From Sphingomonas sp. LC-1 (GTDB taxonomy: Bacteria; Pseudomonadota; Alphaproteobacteria; Sphingomonadales; Sphingomonadaceae), in the NCBI RefSeq assembly GCF_025371035.1, contig NZ_JANZXB010000008.1, positions 124,001 through 188,000 on the forward strand: 64,000 bases of DNA, written 5' to 3'. Positions 34,722 to 43,167 of the stretch are shown here, one piece after another; the first letter of the stretch is position 1; the number at the start of each line of letters is the position of its first letter. A program made the position numbers and the translations under genes. The notes beneath the pieces were generated by a model. It saw only the letters and a program-made list of their open reading frames with translations. It was not told the DNA's origin and ran no database searches.

Positions 34722-35033
34722 TCACGGACAATCATGCGTGGCGATGCAGACGAAATAGACCAATGTCGTCAACAAGGCCAAAGCCATCGCAACGAGATAG
34801 AGCGGCAGGATCAGCCATTTGGTCGATGACCTTAGCGGCAACATGGATAAGCCGATGACTCCCGGCGTGGCCGACAACAGGGCCAGCCCATAGACGAATA
34901 CGGGACCGCGCAGCCCGGACGAAGTCGGATCGGACCAAAGGATCGCCAGCCAGGTCAGCGGCGGACCGGCCAGCATCAACAAGATGCCGCCAAGCCACAA
35001 GATGGCATGCCGTGGCCTGACCGGGCCCCTCAT
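34722..35033 (-). CDS. Small membrane protein of unknown function
   Basis: 103 residues with three predicted membrane helices (AILWLGGILLMLAGPPLTWLA, VFVYGLALLSATPGVIGL, LILPLYLVAMALALLTTLVY). No family is recognised. The start context (GGGCGG 5 bases upstream) is weak. Base composition is a little lower in GC than the flanking housekeeping genes. It sits in the scar region beside the tRNA. Confidence 0.5.
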   Translation of the reverse strand: MRGPVRPRHAILWLGGILLMLAGPPLTWLAILWSDPTSSGLRGPVFVYGLALLSATPGVIGLSMLPLRSSTKWLILPLYLVAMALALLTTLVYFVCIATHDCP

Positions 35034-35182
35034 GAATCCGCCCGGCCATGACGGGCTATGAGATCATGCCAGTGATCGTTCATCCGGTCCTCATGGCCAA
35101 GAACCTAACCTTCGCAACGCTCATGGTCTGGCGTCCATTCGGGGCTTCCCTTGAGCGCGATCATGGTGTCGATTCTCTATCC

Positions 35183-35440
35183 TTAGCCTAGTAGAACCAG
35201 TAGCATTCGGTGAACGGCATGATTTTGATAGGCTGAGGCTTCGGTGACCATGTCACGCCGGATGATCCGACCAGCCGCGACACGACGGTCGAAAAGCCTG
35301 AGGTAGCGGATGACGCCCGCCGAAAAACAATCCCGCCCATCGACGAACATCGCGAGCGGCTTCACGCCTTTCAGCATCAAGCCAAGTTCTCGTTTGCTGC
35401 GAACGAGATACGGCAACGACCGCAACGTTTCGGACCGCAT
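35183..35440 (-). CDS. Hypothetical protein, 85 residues
   Basis: A short frame between the membrane protein and comM. It is basic (many Arg/Lys), with one moderately hydrophobic segment (GVKPLAMFVDG) and no signal or clear helix. AGGGGG lies upstream at a long spacing. No family is recognised; it could be a remnant of mobile DNA like its surroundings. Confidence 0.4.
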   Translation of the reverse strand: MRSETLRSLPYLVRSKRELGLMLKGVKPLAMFVDGRDCFSAGVIRYLRLFDRRVAAGRIIRRDMVTEASAYQNHAVHRMLLVLLG

Positions 35441-35461
35441 CGGGAATTGCCCCCTGTCCTA

Positions 35462-36976
35462 TTAACTCACTGGCGGTCGCTGGCGATAGCTCAATGCCTC
35501 CGCGACATGGATACGCCCGACCTGATCCGCGCCGGTCAGATCGGCGATGGTGCGGGCGACGCGCAGGACGCGGGTATAGCCGCGCGCCGTGAGGCGCATT
35601 CGCTCCGCCGCTTCGGCCAGCAAATTGCGGCCCGCCTCGTCCGGCGTCGCCCAGCGTTCCAGCAGCGCGCCGTCCGCCTCGGCGTTCGTGCGAACCGTCA
35701 CGGGGGCGTCGGCATAGCGTTCGGTCTGCCGCGCCCGTGCCGCCGCCACGCGCCTGGCGACCACCGCCGACGTTTCGGCGGCGGCGGGCGCGAAGAGATC
35801 GACCGCGCGGACCGGCTGGACCTCGACGGCCAGATCGATTCGATCGAGTAAGGGCCCCGAAATCTTCGCCTGATAATCCGCGGCACAGCGCGGGGCGCGG
35901 GCGCAGGCAAGTGCCGCATCGCCCAGATGCCCACAGCGGCACGGGTTCATCGCCGCGACCAGTTGCACCCGCGCCGGGAAGGTCACATGGGCGTTGGCAC
36001 GCGCGATGCTGACCGTTCCGGTTTCGAGCGGCTGGCGCAGCGAATCGAGCACCGCGCGTTGAAACTCGGGTAGCTCGTCTAGGAACAATACGCCCAGATG
36101 CGCGAGGCTGACTTCACCGGGGCGGGCCTTGAGCCCGCCGCCGGTCAGTGCCGCCATGGATGCGGAATGATGCGGGGCGCGGAACGGTCGCGTCCGGGTC
36201 AGCCGCCCCTCGGCCAGCGTTCCCGCCACCGACTGGACCATCGACACTTCCAGCGCCTCGGCGGCGTCGAGCGGCGGTAGAATGCCCGGCAGACACGCCG
36301 CCATCAGCGACTTTCCCGATCCGGGCGGTCCGCTCATCAGCAGATTATGCCCGCCCGCCGCCGCGATCTCCAGCGCACGGCGAGCATTCTCCTGCCCTTT
36401 CACCTGGGACAGATCGGGACCCGACACACCGTCGTCCACCAAACCGCCCTCGGGCAGCGGCAGGACGATATGACCCTTCAGATGGTTGATCAGCGACAGC
36501 AGATCGGGCGCGGCGATCACCGATCCGCCCCCGGCCCAACTGGCCTCGCCCCCCTGCGCGGCGGGGCAGATCAGCCGCTTGTCGACCGAACCCGCATGAA
36601 TGGCTGCCAACAGCACGCCCGGCGATGGCCCTATCCGCCCGTCGAGCGCGAGTTCGCCCACCACGACATGATCGGCGAGCAGTTCGGCGTCGATCACCCC
36701 CATCGCCGCGAGCAGCGCGAGCGCAATCGGCAGGTCGAAATGCGATCCTTCCTTGGGCAGGTCGGCGGGCGATAGATTCACCGCGATCCGCTTGGGCGGC
36801 AGGGCAAGGCCCATGGCGGCGATGGCGGCGCGGACCCGCTCGCGACTCTCCCCGACCGCCTTGTCGGCGAGTCCCACGAGATTGAAGGCGGGCAGGCCCG
36901 CGATCAGCTGGACCTGCACCTCGACGGCGCGCGCCTCCAGACCCAGATAGGCCACCGTGGACACGATGGTCGCCAT
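35462..36976 (-). CDS. comM: ComM/YifB family Mg-chelatase-like AAA+ ATPase
   Basis: 504 residues: N-terminal S5-like domain (MATIVSTVAYLGLEA, AFNLVGLADKAVGESRERV), AAA+ core with Walker A GPPGSGKS near residue 215, RPFRAPHHSAS, Walker B-like GVLFLDELPEF, and a C-terminal helical lid (RGYTRVLRVARTIADLTG). In naturally competent bacteria ComM is a branch-migration helicase acting on imported DNA. ATG 36,976 gives the usual family start; a longer TTG frame upstream is not needed. Divergent from rpmH. Confidence 0.93.
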   Translation of the reverse strand: MATIVSTVAYLGLEARAVEVQVQLIAGLPAFNLVGLADKAVGESRERVRAAIAAMGLALPPKRIAVNLSPADLPKEGSHFDLPIALALLAAMGVIDAELLADHVVVGELALDGRIGPSPGVLLAAIHAGSVDKRLICPAAQGGEASWAGGGSVIAAPDLLSLINHLKGHIVLPLPEGGLVDDGVSGPDLSQVKGQENARRALEIAAAGGHNLLMSGPPGSGKSLMAACLPGILPPLDAAEALEVSMVQSVAGTLAEGRLTRTRPFRAPHHSASMAALTGGGLKARPGEVSLAHLGVLFLDELPEFQRAVLDSLRQPLETGTVSIARANAHVTFPARVQLVAAMNPCRCGHLGDAALACARAPRCAADYQAKISGPLLDRIDLAVEVQPVRAVDLFAPAAAETSAVVARRVAAARARQTERYADAPVTVRTNAEADGALLERWATPDEAGRNLLAEAAERMRLTARGYTRVLRVARTIADLTGADQVGRIHVAEALSYRQRPPVS

Positions 36977-37082
36977 GTGCTTTCCCCCTCGCACGGGCAC
37001 TCCCCCGCCCGCTCGGCATCCCTGCAAAGGATGGGCGCGGGCCGCAAGGGGAAGATGACGTAGGACGGACGCGTTCACCCGA

Positions 37083-37111
37083 TTGACTTGGAAGCCCGGT
37101 TTGCGTAAGCG
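37083..37111 (+). promoter_or_regulatory. Candidate sigma-70 promoter for rpmH
   Basis: TTGACT at 37,083-37,088 and TAAGCG at 37,106-37,111 with a 17-base spacer. The -35 is good and the -10 is poor. The position, about 65 bases before rpmH, is right. Confidence 0.35.
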
Positions 37112-37123
37112 GCTTGCCACCAA

Positions 37124-37150
37124 GGCCGTCCTCGTGGCGGCCGTTTTTAT
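37124..37150 (+). terminator. Terminator-like hairpin in the rpmH leader (candidate attenuator)
   Basis: GGCCGTC-CTCGT-GGCGGCC, a 7-bp stem with one G-T pair, followed at once by GTTTTTATT. It lies between the candidate promoter and the rpmH start. The neighbouring gene upstream, comM, is transcribed the other way and the minus-strand reading has no T run, so it cannot serve comM. Confidence 0.55.
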
Positions 37151-37167
37151 TCAGACGTATCCAAGGA

Positions 37168-37767
37168 ATGAACGATGAAGCGGACCTTTCAGCCGAGCAA
37201 TCTGGTGCGCGCTCGCCGTCACGGCTTCCGTACGCGGATGGCGACCCCCGGCGGCCGTGCGGTGATCCGGGCGCGTCGTGCGCGCGGCCGCAAGAAGCTG
37301 TCGGCGTAATCACGACGCTGACCCGCCGCCGCGATTTCCTCGCGGCCAATGGCGGGCGACGCGTGGCGATGCCCGGCTTCGTGCTGCAGGTACGCCCGCG
37401 CGATGACGGTGACGCCGCGATTCGCGTCGGCTTCACCGTCACCAAGAAGATCGGCAATGCCGTCGTTCGCAACCGGATGAAACGCCGGTTGCGGGCGCTC
37501 GCGCGCGATCTTTTGCCGATCAAGGGCATATCCGGCGCGGATCATGTCCTGATCGGACGGCAAGGCGGGATCGAGCGCGATTATGCCGCGCTCACCGCCG
37601 AGCTGGCCAAGGCGCTGACCCGCGCCGCCTCCCCCGAAACCGCCAGCGATCAGAGGCCGCGCGAACCGCGCGTCCACCATGGTCGCGGCAAGGGGCGCGG
37701 CCCCCGTGGCGGCGCGCATCGCCAGCCCACGACCCCGGCCGCGACATCGTCTCAAGAGCCCGCGTGA
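37168..37767 (+). CDS. rnpA: RNase P protein component; start uncertain, frame overlaps rpmH
   Basis: The conserved core begins at [13 protein letters not shown] (37,318) and includes [22 protein letters not shown], the RNR signature for binding RNase P RNA. The tail after about 37,640 is a basic, Gly/Arg-rich extension. There is no ATG, GTG or TTG in frame between the rpmH stop and this core: the codon overlapping the rpmH TAA stop is GTA, followed by ATC. The nearest ordinary start is ATG 37,168, which gives about 199 residues and covers rpmH completely. Translation could instead begin at a non-standard codon near 37,309 (ATC) or 37,318 (CTG). Overlaps yidD by 4 bases. Confidence 0.85.
   Translation: MNDEADLSAEQSGARSPSRLPYADGDPRRPCGDPGASCARPQEAVGVITTLTRRRDFLAANGGRRVAMPGFVLQVRPRDDGDAAIRVGFTVTKKIGNAVVRNRMKRRLRALARDLLPIKGISGADHVLIGRQGGIERDYAALTAELAKALTRAASPETASDQRPREPRVHHGRGKGRGPRGGAHRQPTTPAATSSQEPA
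37175..37309 (+). CDS. rpmH: Ribosomal protein bL34
   Basis: 44 residues, [18 protein letters not shown]...ARGRKKLSA, a near-perfect match to the bL34 pattern. AAGGA at 37,163-37,167 gives a 7-base spacing to this ATG. The frame of rnpA runs open through the entire gene in another phase, and an ATG of that frame lies 7 bases before this start. Confidence 0.97.
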   Translation: MKRTFQPSNLVRARRHGFRTRMATPGGRAVIRARRARGRKKLSA

Positions 37768-37982
37768 CCCTGTTCGCGCGGGCCTTGATTCTCATCGCGC
37801 GGGGCTGGCAACTTGGCCCCTCGCTCATTTTACCGCCCACTTGCCGCTATCAACCATCCTGTTCGGCCTATGCAATACAGGCCATTGGCCGCTATGGCGC
37901 GGTCAAAGGGGGCTGGTTGGCGCTCAAGCGCATTGCGCGGTGCCATCCCTGGGGCGGGCACGGGCCCGACCCGGTCCCCTGA
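37764..37982 (+). CDS. yidD: Membrane protein insertion efficiency factor YidD
   Basis: 72 residues with the family signature [15 protein letters not shown] and [18 protein letters not shown] near the C-terminus. Starts GTG, overlapping the rnpA stop (GTGA). The order rpmH-rnpA-yidD-yidC is the classic one. Confidence 0.94.
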   Translation: MTLFARALILIARGWQLGPSLILPPTCRYQPSCSAYAIQAIGRYGAVKGGWLALKRIARCHPWGGHGPDPVP

Positions 37983-38000
37983 CACTACTGGGGTTTCCAC

Positions 38001-39698
38001 GTGAACCAAGACCGCAAGAATTTCGTCGTGTTCGCGGTGATCGCGGCGCTGATCCTGTTCGGATGGCCGCTCATCCAGAACAAGTTCTTCCCGAGCAATC
38101 CGCCCGCGACCAAGATCGTCGATGGCAAGCAGGTGCCGGTGGCCAACTCGACGGCCAATCCAACCGCCACGACGCCGAGCGCGATTCGCGACCGCCGCGT
38201 CGTGCTGGCCGAAACCCCGCGCGTGGCGATCGAAACGCCGCGCCTGAAGGGCTCGATCAACCTGAAGGGCGCGCGGATCGATGACCTCGTCCTGCTCGAC
38301 TATAAGCAGACGGTCGACAAGAATTCGCCGCCGATCCGGCTGCTGTCGCCGGCGGGTGCGGAAGGCGCCTATTTCGCGGGCTTCGGCTGGCGCACCGACG
38401 GGCTGAACCCGCCCGCCGCCGATGCGGTGTGGACCGCCAGCGCGCCCGTGCTGCGCCCCGGCCAGCCGGTCACGCTGACCGCCGCCAATGCGACGGGCCA
38501 GCGCTTCCAGATTACCCTGTCGGTCGACAAGGATTACATGTTCACCGTCCAGCAGACGGTGGCCAATGCCGGCAATGCGGCGGTCCCGGTCGCGGCCTAT
38601 GGCTATGTCAATCGCGGCATCTCCGCCGATCCGGACACCTGGACGATCCATGTCGGCCCGATGTCGGTCAATGACGGCACCGCGCATTACGGCCCCAACT
38701 GGAAGGACCTGGACAAGGCCCCGACCCGCTTCACCACCACGGGCGGCTGGCTGGGCTTTACCGATAAATATTGGCTGGCGACGCTGATCCCCGACCAGTC
38801 CAAGGCATTCGACGGCCAGTTCCGCGCGGGCGCGGGCCAGACCTATCAGGCTGACTACACGCTTCAGCCGCAGACGCTGGCACCGGGCAAGCAGATCACC
38901 CAGACCACCCGCTTCTTCGCCGGCGCCAAGGAAGTCGCGCTGCTCGACCGCTATACCGACAAGGAAGGCGCGACGAAGCTCGATTACGCGCTCGACTGGG
39001 GCTATCTGCGCGTCCTCGAAAAGCCGATCTTCTATTATCTCGACTGGCTGTTCCGCCTGGTCGGCAATTTCGGCGTCGCGATCATCCTGCTGACCGTCAC
39101 CATCCGCGCGCTGATGTTCCCGATCGCACAGCGCCAGTTCGCCTCGATGGCGGCGATGCGCGCGGTGCAGCCCAAGATGAAGGCGCTGCAGGAACGCTAC
39201 AAGGACGACAAGGTCCGCATGCAGCAGGAGGTCATGGCCCTCTACAAGCAGGAGAAGGTCAATCCGCTGGCGGGCTGCCTGCCTACGCTGATCCAGATCC
39301 CGATCTTCTACGCGCTCTACAAGGTGCTGATGCTGACGATCGAGATGCGGCACCAGGGCTTCGTCCTGTGGATCAAGGATCTGTCCGCGCCCGATCCGCT
39401 GACCCCGGTCAACCTGTTCGGCCTGCTGCCCTTCGTGCCGCCGCACTTCATCGCGATCGGCGTGGTGCCGATCCTGCTGGGCATCTCGATGTACTTCCAG
39501 TTCAAAATGAACCCGCAGCCGATGGACGATGCGCAGAAGCAGGTCTTCGCGATCCTGCCCTGGGTGCTGATGTTCGTGATGGCCCCGTTCGCGGTCGGCC
39601 TTCAGGTATACTGGATCACGACCAACTGCATCTCGATCCTGCAGCAGCGCCTGCTCTATGCCCGCCATCCGGGCCTGAAGCAGCCGGTCGCCAAGTGA
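38001..39698 (+). CDS. yidC: Membrane protein insertase YidC
   Basis: 565 residues. An N-terminal signal anchor ([19 protein letters not shown]), a large periplasmic beta domain (about 60-340), then the conserved insertase helices ([25 protein letters not shown] with the hydrophilic-groove Arg, KYPAxx-type amphipathic segment, [19 protein letters not shown], and the last two helices). The C-terminus is KQPVAK. Begins with GTG after GGGG and overlaps engB by 4 bases (GTGA). It inserts inner-membrane proteins with SecYEG or alone. Confidence 0.96.
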   Translation: MNQDRKNFVVFAVIAALILFGWPLIQNKFFPSNPPATKIVDGKQVPVANSTANPTATTPSAIRDRRVVLAETPRVAIETPRLKGSINLKGARIDDLVLLDYKQTVDKNSPPIRLLSPAGAEGAYFAGFGWRTDGLNPPAADAVWTASAPVLRPGQPVTLTAANATGQRFQITLSVDKDYMFTVQQTVANAGNAAVPVAAYGYVNRGISADPDTWTIHVGPMSVNDGTAHYGPNWKDLDKAPTRFTTTGGWLGFTDKYWLATLIPDQSKAFDGQFRAGAGQTYQADYTLQPQTLAPGKQITQTTRFFAGAKEVALLDRYTDKEGATKLDYALDWGYLRVLEKPIFYYLDWLFRLVGNFGVAIILLTVTIRALMFPIAQRQFASMAAMRAVQPKMKALQERYKDDKVRMQQEVMALYKQEKVNPLAGCLPTLIQIPIFYALYKVLMLTIEMRHQGFVLWIKDLSAPDPLTPVNLFGLLPFVPPHFIAIGVVPILLGISMYFQFKMNPQPMDDAQKQVFAILPWVLMFVMAPFAVGLQVYWITTNCISILQQRLLYARHPGLKQPVAK

Positions 39699-40369
39699 GC
39701 GAGCTTCCCACCCCCCTCCCCTCCGAAGAACCGACCGGTTTTTCGGAGGAATTAGTCGAGTCGGCGCGCAAGCTGTTCGCCGGGCCAGTCAGCTTCCTGA
39801 AGTCCGCGCCCGCGCTGAAATTCCTGCCCGATCCGATCGTGCCGGAAGTCGCGGTGGCGGGCCGGTCGAACGTCGGCAAGTCGTCGCTGCTCAACGCGAT
39901 GACCAACCGCAACGGCCTGGCCCGGACCTCGAACACGCCGGGCCGGACGCAGGAGCTGAACTTCTTCGACGTCGGCACGCCGCCGACGCTGCGGCTGGTC
40001 GACATGCCGGGCTATGGCTTTGCCAAGGCGCCCAAGGACATGGTGAAGCAGTGGCGCTTCCTTGTGAACGATTTCCTGCGCGGGCGGCAGGCCTTGAAGC
40101 GCGCGCTGGTGCTGATCGACTCGCGCCATGGCATCAAGGAAGTGGATCGTGAGATTCTGGAGATGCTCGACCGGGCCGCGGTCAGCTATCGCATCGTCCT
40201 GACCAAGGCGGACAAGGTGAAGGCGACCGAACTCGCCGCCGTGGTCGAGCGCACCCAGGCCGAGGCACGCAAACGCGCCGCCGCGCACCCCGACATCCTC
40301 GCCACCTCCAGCGAGGGCGGCATGGGGATCCCAGAACTCCGCGCGGCGGTGCTGGAAGCGATCGGCTGA
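39695..40369 (+). CDS. engB: Ribosome biogenesis GTPase EngB/YsxC
   Basis: 224 residues, GTG start overlapping yidC. GTPase motifs: G1 [14 protein letters not shown]2 NTPGRTQ, G3 DMPGYGFA, G4 TKADK, G5 TSSEGG. It acts in assembly of the 50S subunit. A terminator follows. Confidence 0.95.
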   Translation: MSELPTPLPSEEPTGFSEELVESARKLFAGPVSFLKSAPALKFLPDPIVPEVAVAGRSNVGKSSLLNAMTNRNGLARTSNTPGRTQELNFFDVGTPPTLRLVDMPGYGFAKAPKDMVKQWRFLVNDFLRGRQALKRALVLIDSRHGIKEVDREILEMLDRAAVSYRIVLTKADKVKATELAAVVERTQAEARKRAAAHPDILATSSEGGMGIPELRAAVLEAIG

Positions 40370-40395
40370 TTCTCCGCCCTTTCGCGACATCGACA

Positions 40396-40428
40396 AAGGC
40401 TCGTTCGGTTCCCCGAACGGGCCTTTTT
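40396..40428 (+). terminator. Intrinsic terminator after engB
   Basis: AAGGCTCGTTCGG-TTCC-CCGAACGGGCCTT hairpin with one mismatch, running into TTTTTT. It closes the rpmH-engB operon. Confidence 0.88.
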
Positions 40429-40471
40429 TGTGCGGTTGCTAGGCCCGGCCGGGGTTGTTACGCCTTGGGCC

Positions 40472-41134
40472 ATGAAGCTGATCATCGGTAACAAGGCCTA
40501 TTCCTCCTGGTCCCTGCGCGGCTGGCTCGCCTGTCGGCATTCCGGCCTGCCCTTCGAGGAGGTCGTCGTGCCGCTCTATGACGAGGATTGGGACAAGCGC
40601 CGCGAGGGAGCCGAATTCGCCCCCTCATCGGGCAAGGTGCCGATCCTGTGGGACGGCGATGCAGTGGTGTGGGACAGCCTCGCCATCATCGACTATCTCG
40701 CGGACAAGGTCGGGCGCGATCGTTTCTGGCCCGCCGATGACGCCCCCCGTGCCATGGCGCGTTCGATGGCGGCGGAAATGCATTCCAGCTTCGTCGCGCT
40801 TCGCCGCAAGCACAGCATGAACATCCGTCAGGTCTATCCGGCCCAGACGCCGGACGAGGATGTGGTCGTCGACCTGAAGCGCATCATGGAATTATGGGCG
40901 CAGGCGCGGGCGCGCTTCGGTGGCGAGGGGGACTTCCTGTTCGGCGCGTTCGGCGCGGTCGACATCATGTTCGCGCCGGTCATCACCCGGATCGTGACCT
41001 ATCAGCTTCCGGTCGCGCGCTTTGCCGTACCCTATATGGACGCCGTGCTTCATCACCCGTTCATGCAGGACTGGATCGCCGCCGCACAGGAAGAGGAATG
41101 GGTGATCGAGCGGTTCGAGCAGCCGGTGCGCTGA
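40472..41134 (+). CDS. Glutathione S-transferase family protein
   Basis: About 220 residues. An N-terminal thioredoxin-fold domain (KLIIGNKAYSSWSLRGWLAC with the likely glutathione-activating Ser, then GKVPILWDGDAVVWDSLAIIDYL) and an all-helical C-terminal domain ending FEQPVR. Resembles the uncharacterised sphingomonad GSTs of the YibF/maleylacetoacetate-isomerase-like type. Soluble; substrate unknown. An in-frame codon 42 bases earlier lies in the leader and is not favoured. Confidence 0.9.
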   Translation: MKLIIGNKAYSSWSLRGWLACRHSGLPFEEVVVPLYDEDWDKRREGAEFAPSSGKVPILWDGDAVVWDSLAIIDYLADKVGRDRFWPADDAPRAMARSMAAEMHSSFVALRRKHSMNIRQVYPAQTPDEDVVVDLKRIMELWAQARARFGGEGDFLFGAFGAVDIMFAPVITRIVTYQLPVARFAVPYMDAVLHHPFMQDWIAAAQEEEWVIERFEQPVR

Positions 41135-41212
41135 TTTCGGCAGCCTGCGCGGTTTCGGCCGGATGGCGGGCGGGGTGATTTGCGCATGCACATGCCCCCG
41201 CCCCGTCCCGTT

Positions 41213-41383
41213 TCACTGCGCCGTCGGCCTCACCTCGTTCAGCGGCGCACGCTGCTCCGTCGCCGGTTCGGCGACGCGCGAGGCAAAGACATAGAGCAGG
41301 ATCGCCGCGATCCCCACCGCGATGACCAGCCACATCGCCAGCCGTCCGCCCGCCTTATGCCCCTTATGATCCGGGTCGTTCAT
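41213..41383 (-). CDS. Small single-pass membrane protein
   Basis: 56 residues, MNDPDHKGHKAGGRLAMW, then one membrane helix (LVIAVGIAAILLYVFA) and a polar tail. AGGAGAG lies 6 bases before the ATG at 41,383. Convergent with the GST gene, no family known to me. The charged His/Lys N-terminus would face the cytoplasm. Confidence 0.65.
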   Translation of the reverse strand: MNDPDHKGHKAGGRLAMWLVIAVGIAAILLYVFASRVAEPATEQRAPLNEVRPTAQ

Positions 41384-41501
41384 CGCGTCTCTCCTGTTTA
41401 CCGGCAACAGAACGATGCCGGGGCGTCCGGGGTCCGTTGCGCGTGACGATCCTCGACTTGAGGGAATTGCCGTTCGCCGCGCCGCTGCCTATGCCCGCGG
41501 C

Positions 41502-42617
41502 ATGACCGACGTCCTGCACCTCGCCCAGTCCCTGATCCGCGCCGACAGCGTCACGCCCGCGCGGGGTCGCGTCTTCGACGTGCTGGAATCCGCATTGGAG
41601 CCGCTGGGCTTTGCCGTCGATCGCTTCACGGTTGGCGAGGCCCCCGATGGCCCGGTCGAGAATCTGCTGGCGACGCGGGCCGGTTCGGGACCGCATCTCG
41701 CCTTTGCCGGACATGTCGACGTCGTTCCCGCTGGTGATGGGTGGCAGGGCTCCCCCTTTTCCGGCGAGGTGCGGGACGGCCTGCTCTTCGGGCGCGGCGC
41801 GGTGGATATGAAGGGCGCGGTCGCCGCCTTCGTCGCGGCGCTTCCCGCCACGCCCGGCATCCCCTTGTCGCTGATCATCACCGGCGACGAGGAAGGCCCC
41901 GCCATCTATGGCACCCGCGCGCTGATCGACCGGATGGCCGAGCGGGGCGTGGCTCCCGACCTGTGCCTGGTCGGCGAGCCGACTTCCGCACACCGGCTGG
42001 GCGACATGATGAAGATCGGGCGGCGGGGTTCGGTCAATATCTGGATCACCGTGCCCGGGCGGCAGGGGCATGTCGCCTATCCGCATCTGGCCGACAATCC
42101 GATCACCCCGCTGGTCGCGATCCTGGCGGAGATCGAGGCGGTGACGCTCGACACCGGCAATGCCTGGTTCCAGCCGTCCAATATCGAGATCACCGACCTG
42201 CATGTCGGCAATCCGGCGCACAATGTCATTCCGGGGTCGGCGCAGGCGCGGCTGTCGATCCGCTTCAACGACGAACAGCGCGGCCAAGCGCTGATCGAGC
42301 GGATCACCGCGATCGCGCAATCCCATGCCCCCGCCGCGCAGGTGACCGGACGCATTTCGGGCGAGGCGTTCCTGACCCAGCCGGGGCCATTCTCCGCGAT
42401 GATCGCCGACGCCATCCGTGCCGAGACCGGGATCGAGCCCGAACTGTCGACGACCGGCGGTACCTCCGACGCACGCTTCCTGTCGAAACTGTGTCCGACG
42501 GTGGAGTTCGGGCTGCTCAACGCGACGATGCACAAGGTGGACGAGGCGGTGGCGGTCGAGGATCTTTACGCGCTGACCCGGATCTATGCGGGCGTCATCG
42601 CTCGCGCGGGCGCCTGA
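41502..42617 (+). CDS. dapE: Succinyl-diaminopimelate desuccinylase
   Basis: 371 residues, M20 metallopeptidase family. Zinc-ligand motifs FAGHVDVVPAG (His/Asp), GRGAVDMKGAVAAF, GDEEGPAIYGT with catalytic Glu, and GGTSDARF followed by FGLLNATMHKVDE near the C-terminus. It provides diaminopimelate for lysine and peptidoglycan. Earlier in-frame codons have no ribosome site; ATG 41,502 begins the conserved MTDVLHLAQSLIR. Its last 23 bases overlap the end of the Smr gene on the other strand. Confidence 0.94.
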   Translation: MTDVLHLAQSLIRADSVTPARGRVFDVLESALEPLGFAVDRFTVGEAPDGPVENLLATRAGSGPHLAFAGHVDVVPAGDGWQGSPFSGEVRDGLLFGRGAVDMKGAVAAFVAALPATPGIPLSLIITGDEEGPAIYGTRALIDRMAERGVAPDLCLVGEPTSAHRLGDMMKIGRRGSVNIWITVPGRQGHVAYPHLADNPITPLVAILAEIEAVTLDTGNAWFQPSNIEITDLHVGNPAHNVIPGSAQARLSIRFNDEQRGQALIERITAIAQSHAPAAQVTGRISGEAFLTQPGPFSAMIADAIRAETGIEPELSTTGGTSDARFLSKLCPTVEFGLLNATMHKVDEAVAVEDLYALTRIYAGVIARAGA

Positions 42618-43167
42618 AGACGATATAGAGCGCGCCTTGCCCGCCATGTCGGGGATGCGCGTTACGGATCGCCGCGATCGCATCGGCGTGGCGCGATGCA
42701 CCCAGCCAGTCGCTGATCGCGGCACGAATCGCGCCGCGCGCATGGGGTCGCTCGCTTTCGGGACGCGGCGGCTTGCCCGTGACGAGCAGGAGCACCCGGT
42801 CGCCGCGCGCAATGGCCCGCCCCAGCCCCTGGTCAAGCATGGCATGGGCCGAGGCCAGCGTATGACCATGGAGATCGAGCGAACTGTCGGGCATCACGCT
42901 GCCCCGCGACAGCCTTTTGTCCCAACCGCCGTCCAGCGTCTCACCCGGCCCCTTTTTGGGCGCGGCCGGAACGGGTGCCGGCTGGCGTAGCGGCGGTCCC
43001 CGGCCTTTCACCCGCACCTTGGGTGCACCCGGCGTTTCGTGGAGCACCGCCTCCATGGTGGGCGGCGGAGGTGCGGGACGCGCGGGAACGACGGCGGCGC
43101 GCAGCGGACGCACCGTCTCCATCACCCGCGCCCAGAGTTGCGCTTCGTCAGGGTTGAGGGGTCGCAC
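42595..43167 (-). CDS. Smr-domain protein
   Basis: About 190 residues. A proline/basic N-terminal half leads to a C-terminal Smr domain: LDLHGHTLASAHAMLDQGL, VLLLVTGKPPR (from HGKG-type pattern, here TGK), GAIRAAISDWL and HGGQGALYIVFRRPRER. Smr domains nick branched or structured nucleic acids. Start GTG 43,167 (VRPLNPDEAQLW) overlaps the end of mltA by 20 bases. The 3' end overlaps dapE antiparallel. Confidence 0.85.
   Translation of the reverse strand: MRPLNPDEAQLWARVMETVRPLRAAVVPARPAPPPPTMEAVLHETPGAPKVRVKGRGPPLRQPAPVPAAPKKGPGETLDGGWDKRLSRGSVMPDSSLDLHGHTLASAHAMLDQGLGRAIARGDRVLLLVTGKPPRPESERPHARGAIRAAISDWLGASRHADAIAAIRNAHPRHGGQGALYIVFRRPRER

Noticed and set aside
37830-39668. Long minus-strand frame opposite yidC and yidD
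   Set aside because: Shadow; very rich in Arg, His, Asp and Gln with no hydrophobic core.
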